Origin: Mya arenaria | Lineage: Eukaryota > Mollusca > Bivalvia > Myida > Myidae | Assembly (NCBI RefSeq): GCF_026914265.1 | Contig: NC_069133.1 | Coordinates: 1,784,768-1,848,767 of the forward strand | DNA: 64,000 nt | Direction: 5' to 3' | Shown: positions 50,541 to 61,100 of the stretch, piece after piece | How positions within the stretch are numbered: the stretch's first letter is position 1 | Layout: every line of letters starts with the position of its first letter | Position numbers and translations under genes: made by a program | The notes under the pieces: generated by a model | Seen by the model: the letters and a program-made list of their open reading frames with translations, nothing else | Database searches by the model: none | Told to the model about the DNA's origin: nothing

Positions 50541-52711
50541 ATCTGTATGAAAACTAAGATTGCATTGTCGCCCACCTGTTGTACCATTGTCAAACGACAC
50601 ATTCATATCTTAATTCGTCGTGGGGTTTTTCAGCAAAAGAACAACAATACAACAAGAATCATAACAGTATATAGCATTCATATTAAAAACGACATGCTTA
50701 AAGTGAGTTTAATTTAATTTTCGCCAATAGAAAGTGCATGTAATGATTAATGGACGACATGTTAATGGTAGTTCTTCAAGGCTGTCTTTTATCAGGTTCT
50801 TCCTGTTTTAGTTAACTGTTCAAAATTTACGTAAAGTTGTGTATGTATGAAAGCACCCGCAAGCAACATAACAGACTTCTAGATTTGTTGTTTGTTTGTT
50901 GTTGTTGTTGTTGTTGTTTGTTTGTTTGTTTGTTGTTGCTGTTGTTGTTTGTCTGTTTGTTTGTTGTTGTTGTTGTTTTCCTTCTCAAGAAAATGTCAAC
51001 AAATGGACATCCAAGAATCTAATTCATAAACATCTGATAATAATCGTATATACATAACAAAGAGAAAACATTTATGTAAAACTGTTTATTAACTTACATC
51101 TAGTAATAACAAGATAACAATCAATTCAATTCAATATTTTATTGCCTCCAATAATGAAGATAGGAAAATACATATATAACAGACGAAACACATACAAAGG
51201 TATTTGGTGAATAAACATGCATATATATATAGATAGAATGAATATAAACTATTGTCAAATGGTTATATATGAATATACAAGGTGATCAATGTGTTAAATA
51301 CCTTAGCGAAACAAAACAGAAGGTATTTGAATGAACACAGAATAAATTATGTTAACAATAGAGAAAAACACACACTATATAACAATTGTGCAATTTGTTC
51401 ATCATGAACAAAAAGGAAACAGCAGTCAAAGAAAACTACCTATACTTACATGCAGCAAGTCATTCGGTACTCATCGGCCATTTTCTATCTAAAACAACGT
51501 CGGGTGTATGCCGGTACATCGGAGTTCGTAAAATTTTGAAAATGTTATTAATTAATTTGAGTGTTTCAACGTGTATTTTGTATATCTAAGTTTAAATTTA
51601 TTGCCATAGAAGTGTATTATTGCATACATAATTAAGATTACCAAGATTTAAGTTTATCTACAAAATTAAAATTACTACGAGATCTACTTGCAGCGTAGTT
51701 TAATATAAAGTTTTCTGAAATTGGAAACCGTCAATATACATCCGAAGTTGTTTTCGAATGGAAAATGACCGAGGAGTTCTGAATGGCAGCATATGACGCT
51801 AAACAAGAAATACTGATTTTAACCCTGGTCTGTTTTTTTTCTCATTTGACCAAGGGACATAACTGACAAAAATTATATTAGCAAATATTATGGATTTTGA
51901 TTTACGTACAAGTCATGTTGTATGGATTTTGAAACAAATGTCTACCGTTACGTTTCATGTAAATGTTTGAAACGATTTTAAAGTTTAAAAATATCCCAAA
52001 ATGTTCGACCTACTCATCCGTCGGCGGCAACAACTTAGACCTTTTTTATTTGAAAAGCAGAAAAGCAAAAGAATAAACATTTTAAAGGCGTAATTCAAGA
52101 ACGCCTCATCACAACAGTCATGACCTTTGAACGACCCCCGTTCCGCCCGCGGAGAGGATCGCAGGCTTTTAGTGAAAACACCAGGATGAATTAAAGATAC
52201 TCATCAGGCTAATTTAAAGGATCGTTTCTTGAAATTATGTTGTGGTACTTCCATTTAGCCAGAAATCAATTTGGCAAACACCTTCCCCGCTTAAAGGAGC
52301 AAATACATCTACTATGATATGTACATATTGGTTCTATTATTTAAGTGTACGGCATGTTTCAGATCCACGAAATGACCTTATAAAGAAGGCAATGGCATGG
52401 AATATTTCTCGACTGATGAGCATGTCACCGGCGGAGCCATGAAATTCGCTGTAGGCATGACGCCGATGTTCTCAGAGGGAAGGGGGACTTTGTGGCTGTC
52501 CACAGTGTGACATTGTCTGTTATTTGGTCCTCTATTCCCCTGAAATGAGATTAAACCATTGTGGCATTGATATACATGTATTCCATAAAAGACTGAACAA
52601 ACAATAGGCTAATATTAAGTTAATAATGCGAGTTCATACAAGTTTTGTGTTATATGCATAGTGTTCGTCTAATGTTCAGATGATATGCTGTAAAGCAGAC
52701 TATAGTTCTAA
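50541..52711. other. AT-rich interval with a GTT/GTTT simple repeat at 50886-50985
   Basis: The simple repeat is an interrupted run of GTT and GTTT words. No exon of a known protein was recognised elsewhere. A short GC-richer patch near 52130-52160 and another at 52385-52500 stand out from the AT-rich background but show no supported gene structure. The interval adjoins the 3' end of the minus-strand eRF1 gene and may include its UTR. Confidence 0.45.
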
Positions 52712-52981
52712 GGCCTAAAACAAATATATGTCTGTTCCGGGTAACCCGACACTACCTATAAAAATGCGCCGACCCTAACTATTTTTTCCGTTTCTAAGCA
52801 AAATAAAATATTCGTTAGCGAATAGAGAGTTACGAAGGGCGGATAAATGCAGATTTTAATCAGAATTATTGTTTATATGATAAAACAAAGTCAGGCAATG
52901 ACAGTAATGTAGGAACGACTGCCATGTGCAAGAAAAGAAATTATGGGAAGGTTACCCTAAACAAACAATTTTTTTTTGGCC
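52712..52981. mobile_element. Possible small MITE with GGCC termini, just 3' of the eRF1-like gene
   Basis: GGCCTAAAACAAATATATGTCTGTTCCGGGTAACCC at the left and the inverse of GGTTACCCTAAACAAACAATTTTTTTTTGGCC at the right share GGCC, an A-rich stretch and GGGTAACC in the same order. The inverted repeat is imperfect and about 270 bp apart. It lies about 80 bp downstream of the eRF1-like stop codon, so it may sit within that gene's 3' UTR. Confidence 0.45.
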
Positions 52982-53060
52982 TAATGTACCTTATTCCGTC
53001 TGCCTCGCTCCTATGTTTCCTATATATGGGTGATCACGGGGCTGTGACCTTAACCTTGAC

Positions 53061-55109
53061 TTAATTATACGCTTCAAGGTCGAACTCGTTCGCGATGTCA
53101 GGCTGGAGTGCCTCAAACTCCACCTTGTACCTTAGAAGGCCTGGCAGAAAAGTAAAAGACAATATTGCAATTATTTTCTACCATATTGACATGAAAAATT
53201 CACTTGGATACTCTCTATCTTCACTTGATGTGCCAACAAGTCTCATAACCTCTCAACTCACATTCAAAGATCCATGCCCTTTGTCCGGGTGACCGGCCTC
53301 TACCACTTTGTCAACGATACTATTTTTACACACATCGAACCTCGTCATTTGAGGCTAACGTTTAACATGCATGGTTATAGCCAATCTCCAAGTTTCATAG
53401 AGTTGAAAACTAGATGAATATGTATTATTTGAGTAAAAAAATTGTCCACTGACCGCCAATTCCTCCGAATCCCTTGACAAACTGTGCACCCTCCTGTGAC
53501 TTGTCTGTGACAATCTCGAGGGTGGATCCAAAGTTCTTGTAGTTGTTGGCGAACCACTCCAGCAGGGGCATCGATTCCTGAAGCTCCAACTCGACGCCGG
53601 TCTATGAAGGAATGTTATAGAAATATGTTGTACGATTTTATGTGATTGAATGTGTGTTCTTTTTATCCGAAAACGCATATATTTGTAAAACAACACACAT
53701 CCAGTCATGGCCGTATCAGATAGATATCGGTTCATAGTTGGAATGTTGGCAGATGATCGGTTTGATGATGGCCCGATAACTATCCGATATTAACGTATAC
53801 TCTCTGTGTGTTTATTGGTACAAGACAGTGTATAAAAAGAATGTTTTCGAAATACTTACATAGACTCTTAATGTATATTGAGCGGATCAAAAACCAGTAG
53901 CGGTCCAAAACCGGAGAGTTTTCAAACAATCGGATAGATATCAAAGACGTTATCCGACCTATATTAATTTTTCCCCCATCGGATAAAAGCCGATAAAGCA
54001 ATGAAGGTCATGTTTTCGACATGTATGAATGATTTGTCCCATATGTATCCGATAGCGCACATTGGGCTATGGTTCGTTGTTATAACATCATCCTATGGCC
54101 ATTTAACCACATGACTGATAGTTTTTAATACTATTGTTTTGTAATCGGTTTAAAAAAATCCTCTTTGATTGATGCCGTACATTGATAGTCTAAAGAGAAC
54201 TTTGTTCGTGTTATCTATACGATATATTAATCATATCTATCATATATCGGCTGTATATGGTTTTACTGGTTGGTCATAAACCGGTATTTATTGTAAGTCA
54301 TGACGTCAAGACGGCGTTCACTATGTTGACTGTGTAATTGTTCATTGGCGTACCTCTTGGTCTTGAAATAAATCACGGTCCTTCATTTGGTCATCAGAGA
54401 GACACAGGATCTCCGTTCCTTAACAAATTAAAGTATTTTTTAAAACAAACATAAAAAACTCACTTACTCGTACAATACAAATCAAAATATTTTAAAGGGA
54501 CTCTCTCGCGTTTCAGACATGGACATTTCATTTTGGTGTGTAATGTAACACCGCTTGTAACAACAGTAAATCGTCATTAGAAGTTCAAGTTAGAGTTCTT
54601 TTGTTCATAAATATATGAAAATATAACAGTGCCGAAAAGCTAGTATAAACAATAAGACTTGAATTTACGATTTGTTCAGTTAGTATTTGTCAGTTGGTAA
54701 TTGGTATTGTTCACAATAATAAAAAAACTCAATTTAAACAGATTTTGGGAAAATATGTCGTCAGCATGAAATATGGGAGAGAATCATTGGAATGGTGAGA
54801 AATAGAGAATAAGTTCTAAAGTGTTAAAACAAATAAGTATTGGAAATAGTATATGCCACTACCATCGGTCTGGTGGTTTTTGAGCAGATATCTGGTGATA
54901 TCAAGGTTTTCCCACACAATAAGAATGCTCACAGCCCCCATCTCCAGTGCTCTCAAAGTGTCATCTACTCCAAAACAGAACCGACCTGTATCCTGGGATA
55001 TCTCGTCAAAGTAACGACCTGAAAATAAGTTCAATCAGACTAATGTCTGTATTTCAAAGTTCTAAAGACATATTATTATTCCCCATGATTCTATTGATGA
55101 TGATGTTGT

Positions 55110-55147
<38 letters not shown>

Positions 55148-58100
55148 CTGTTTTTGCTGCTGCTGCTGCTGATGATGATAATGATGATTGATTATGTTGC
55201 TGCTGGTAATGATGATGATGACGAAGACGACGACGACGACAACAACGACGACGATGCGATGATGATGATGATAAGCACTCCGGCGATAACAACGACGAGA
55301 ATGCCAATGACGATGTAGTACAGCCTACAGGTATACTTTCCTACCTATGAGTCGTTTCTCGTGTAGGAATGTAACGTTAGAGAGGACCGGTGCTGCCAGC
55401 TCTATGGCCTGGTTGAAGCCGCTCTCGCCGCCATATCCCACGTCCACTACCTTCAATACCCTCTCCTGCAGCCGCTTAAGATCAAAGGCAGTGATAAAAA
55501 TAATGCCGTGTTGTGTTTCAGAGTAAACTGTTTGAATAACTGGGATTCCGATGATGGTGTTAGGGCTGATTTAAAATTTATGGTAGAGACTTGCAATGTT
55601 CAGCGCATAATTGAAACGCTAGTTTTAGTAGTTTACAATAATATTTGCACGCAAAGCAGTTTCCAATGTTTGTTAAATCAACCAGCCAATACGATATTGT
55701 TCAACACTACCGCTAAGCCTGTAAGGAATACTTACCGGGTCAAACATGTCAGAGCGGCTGAGTTCTGTCTTGAAGTGTGCCAGCCCGGCCAGCACGAGGC
55801 CGTGGACGTTCACTTGGCCGTCGGCTAGGAAGGCGGCCGTTGCTCCCTCCGCCACCTTCCGGAGATAGTGGTGCCGCTTCTCCATGCGTATCCGAGCGAA
55901 CCGCATCGCTGACTGGCCACCACGACCTGAGGAAGGTAGAACAATTAATCTCATTGGACTGAGACCCTAGACTGTCAAATTTGTTGGGTTTTTTTTAAAT
56001 AATGGTAAAATGTGAAACCAGTCTATATCAAGAACTCTTATAGCAGGCAAATATTACCATGTTTCTTGGGCAGGTTTTCCTTGAAAGAGTGAAGCACAGT
56101 TTTGTTGCTACCGGAAAGCGTCCCGTACAACGTCTCCTTGCCGTCAACCACGATAAAACCGTACGTGACGTCATCCTCCAGTAGTGACTTCAGAGGCTAA
56201 TGAATAGAGACATGATTATAAAAAGAACATAACGACAGTGAATAACATTGGTTATACGATGATACTAAACTTTAGGTTTTATGTACCAGGATGGAGTGCT
56301 TTCCTTTAATTCTCATAACTCAACCGATGACCAGAGCTCTCACTGCGCAATATGTAGCGTGCAATTGAATTAAAACGATGGTTTCAATATATTGAACGGT
56401 AGCCTTCGTGATTAAAAGTATACATTAATCGTTGTGTAGAATTAAATATCTCGGGGAGCGGGTGGAGCAACTATTACATAGCATACGTCAGTTTATTTCT
56501 TGTATAAAACAACAACACGAACCGACGATAAATACATGGAGGAGCGTACGCTAGCAAGCAATAATGGTACGCAAATAACCTAAATACAAGAATATGACGA
56601 TATGTATACGAACGATTCTATCCATACCTCAGTGTGAAACTTGCTGTCACAGAGGTACATGAACTTATTGAGGGGCCTGCAGGGCTCAAAGTCGATGGTC
56701 ACCTTTTTTGATTTTCGGCCATCTGTCAGCACCGACCCGCAGTAGATCACCAGTCCGTTCGCAGGAACTAAAATCAAGGGAGGGGGTGAATGGAAATATG
56801 GATACGTGCTGTGACCATGATGACGAAGTGGGTGGCGGTAATAATCAGGATTTTGAAAAAACATGGAACATGGAAGGTGTTATATCAAGATAGTATTGCA
56901 CGTGTACGTGGCGTTCCAAGTAAGCATTTTCAGTCTTGCTTATATAAATTACCATGTTATGCTATATGCCATTCAACGTCGCAATATTTTGAAACAGTCT
57001 CTGTTTTCACTAGTTCGAATCCTAGTGTCAAGTGAGACATGAACGTGTAGTAAACCTACCCTTGGAGTAAAGTTTGAGCCTTTGTCTGACGGAGGCGATG
57101 GCGGCCTCCACGGAGAGACGGTTCACCTGGCTCTTGATGCAGGCAGCTGTGCCCACTTCCTCCTCCAGCAGCCGGGTAGCCCGCACCACCTGACCGCCAG
57201 CCGGAACGACCAACGAAATCATGCTCGTACCGTTCCTTGTAACAAGGGGAGATAATGGTTATATCGGCATATTAATACTACGTTTAGATGAATATATTTA
57301 CATAAGAAAACGTCCCAAGTCACCTAAAACCACATCATTACAAGTGTTTTGTTGAACCTTCAAGAACCTTTTGCATCCCAACATATGTACATTATCAATG
57401 CAAACCATATTTTAAGTCCCCACAACTCTGAGCCATATAACATAATTGGCATGATTTTTGCAACAAATATTTTGAAAAAATGTTTCATATGGTACATAAC
57501 TATAATTCTGAAACGAACTTAAAACATGCAAAAGTACTCGTTTTGCCTTAATTGACATATGTTCAGCCATTTTATACAGAGATAATGTACTTGAAAAATG
57601 AACACCAACATAATCAAAACCCTTAATAACATCAAGTTTACTATTTGCATAATACCAATTTTCATGTCTTGATAATTGTCCACCATTCCTAAATACCATA
57701 ACTTTCGTTTTGTCTATATTAACAACAAGCTTGCATTCATTGCAAAAATCCTGTAAAATGTGTAACTATCTCTGTAGGCCTACAACGGTGTCAGATACAC
57801 ATGCAATATCATCTGCAAACATAATTAGAAATATTTCAGTTATATCAGGGAAAAGTTGTAAACCTCTTACATTGTTGTTTAAAAACAAGCTATGCAGTTC
57901 ATTTATAAACAAGGCAAACAATATTGGACTTAAACTACAACCTTGACGTAATCCTATTGGACAATCAAAAACATTGGAGAGTCCTGTTTTGGTCTTAACA
58001 ACACCTTTAACAGAGGCATATATTTACTTAAACGTTCTATACAAACACCCCGAGATATTGTTTTTACGTAAAACATCATACAATAATGAACGATTAATAG

Positions 58101-61100
58101 AGTCAAATGCTTTTTTTTAAATCTATAAAAGCAACATACACAGGCTTCTGTTTCCTTTGTAGGTATTTGGTTATAACAACATATAATACAAATGCATTAT
58201 CTGTAGTACAGTAATCTTTTCTAAACCAGCCTGACGTTCTGATAATCTACTATAAGCTTCAACATAAAAAGTCACATGAGCGGTAACAATAGTAATATAA
58301 ATCTTACTTAATACATCAATAAGTGAAATTCCTCTGTAATTTTTAGGATTAACCAAACTGCCTTTCTTGTGCAATGGTACAATAATACAATGAGACCATT
58401 TTTCAGGAAATGACCCTGAAGCAAATAATTTATTAAATAGTTTACAAATAAATGGTAGTAAAATATCAATACCATAGACAGACAATATGCACAGGTAGAA
58501 TAAACCATCCACTCGCTTTATTCAGTTTTAGTTTTTTAATAGTATCTATAATCTCTTCTTGCGATATAGGACTATTAAAATGAATATTTTCCACCTCATC
58601 CAAGTATTAAACATTTACATCATATACCCTAGCCTCCGCACCATTTACACCAATGTCCGAAGAAAACAAAGACTTAAAATGGTGGCACCAAATATCTATA
58701 TCAATTGGCGATTCCGTAGGAACAGGCTTTGACATTCTGTTTATTTCCTTCCAAAACAATTTTGAATTATTAACATTGTTTTTTAATATTTGATAAATAT
58801 TGCTTCTAATGTATAAATCGTTTTCCTTTACACATATTCTTGAATATATTTTTCTTATGTAAATAACTATTAAGATTAACAACATTATGAGATAAACGAA
58901 ACTGCCTTAATGCAAATGTTGATTCTCTTTTTGCATTCTTGTATCCTGAATCGAACCAAACCTTATGCCCTGGGTTAACTTTCCTTGGAATAAATGTGTA
59001 TACAAATTTCTAACTGCATAGTTTAATTACATGTTCTAATTTATCCACTATATCATTAACATTATCACTATTATAAATACAAGACTCTAAAGAATGGAAT
59101 ATGCCATCTTCATAGCCTCCAGATAATTCTGCAATATATTCAGGTTTTGTATCAGTATTAAGGTTATACCTTTTAATAGGTGTAGCATTAATTTCTTCTA
59201 TATGCTCAAAAAACATGTCGAATGATACACATATTGGAAAGTATGGACTTTCTACTCTATCAATAACAGTAAAATTCTCAGCTAAATCAAAAACATTTTT
59301 TGTAGCAATACAGTAGTCATTTACACTACATCCGTTTTGATTAACAAATGTAAATTTATCATATGTTCTATCACAGTTATCTCTAAGACGTCGTCCATTC
59401 AAAATGAAACAAAAGTACGACTTGCAAAAGTTAAGTAAAAGTCTTCCACAGTTGTTTACAACAGAATCACACGACTGCCTTATGCTTGTGATATCTCCAT
59501 CAAGAATATCCCTGACATCATGAAGCTCTGGTACCTCGACAAATGTTATATAATCTGGCAAATTACCGGTCCTTGCATTAAAATCACCACACAGTAGTAG
59601 TTCATAACACTTTAAATTATTGTCTGCAATCAAATCTTCTATCCTTTGCAAACATGAGTAATTACTATTAACATAAAAAAGAGAGTTTTCAGGAGGCGAG
59701 TACACTGATATTAACAATACATCTCGGACACAATTAAACAGTGATTTATCAAATAACACCATCACTCCAAACTCAAACTCATCACATATCATTTTAACTA
59801 AATAATTTAACTGACTCTTAATCATTACAACACCTCCCATTGATATACAATAGACTCTTTAGCATTACAAGAGAACACTTCATGATCTTGAAAATTACAT
59901 CTACATATATTACAATCATCTGTACCTTTTTCTTGTAGGCATACAACGTCATAGCCAGAGAGAAAGCTAAAACTATCAAAATTACAAAGCTTAGAGTTCC
60001 AGCATCTTTTAACTTTTGACGTTGTAGAAATGATAAGTCATTTGAAATACGTATTCCCTCAGCCCGGAGTCTGTGGCGATATTTAAAAAGTTTGAATTTA
60101 TCTTGATTATTCTTAAAATCTACAATTACTAATCTTGGTCTATTTCCAGCATTACCGACTCTTCTAGCTCTATCTATGGAGTTAATGTCAATACTATCCT
60201 CTGGCAGTGTCAAGGAGAAAAATCAACAATATTTTTTTCCAGAGTAACATCATCATTTTCTCGCTCTTCAAGGCCAAACATTCTAAGAGAGCATTTTAAC
60301 CTTTCTGATTCACAGATAATAAGTTGCTTTTCAATATCTTCTATTTTGTCATGGGTGATTTTATCGTGTATGGATAGCTCACGGAGGTCATGTTCAACAC
60401 TCTCCTGCCTGTACTCAAAAACATATAATCGCTCTTGCATTTCAATAACAGTTGCATTAGTATTTGATTGACACGCTTCAAGTTTTGAAACATTTAATTT
60501 AATCGATGAGAATTCAGACTTCATACACTTTATATCAGATTTGACACTTACTAGCTCATTTTTCACTTGTGTAACGGGTTCTACCAACTCACTATAACGG
60601 AAGTCTATAGTGTAGACTGTTGTGTACATGTTACTACATTTTCCCGTGCTATAGAAGTTCATTATATTTATCTGGATTATAATGAGTATGATTTACAATG
60701 TATACTTCCTTCAATTGCATATAAAGTTTAAGTTATGCTTTGCCATTTAATTTTATATTCAGAGTTTACCATCAGTTGGCTATTAATAACTGTATATGCA
60801 AATCTTGTTAGTTTCATTTTGTTCGTAAATCATTAATTGAGGAATGTGCTTACTTTGAAAATTAAATATGAAAAAGATTACTTTAGATAGCTTGTTTGTA
60901 AAAAAATATATCATTAAAATATTCTATAATTACCAACCTATAAGCTTGTTATTAAGTTGTTTAGCTTTGTCTTTTTATTGATTTTATAACCAAATTAAAC
61001 TGTGCTACTTATATTAATATTTATATTTTATAAAACATTCTTGAATTGTTTTTTCTTTCTACTTAAGACCGACTGAACTAGGCCTAGTACGTCATCTTCA

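Noticed and set aside
52242..52500. Possible terminal exon of another minus-strand gene (open frame ending near 52385)
   Set aside because: The only upstream acceptor lacks a pyrimidine tract, the peptide is not recognised, and the eRF1-like gene already ends at 53061.
54947..55318. Poly-Met/Asp and poly-Ser ORFs
   Set aside because: They come from a GAT trinucleotide microsatellite in an eRF1-like intron.
55673..55962. Overlapping plus-strand ORFs across an eRF1-like exon
   Set aside because: They are antisense shadows of the GGQ exon (55736-55926), which is GC-rich and open in several frames.
57710..57946. 78-codon plus-strand ORF
   Set aside because: It is antisense to the LINE reverse-transcriptase region, which contains the FADD box on the minus strand.
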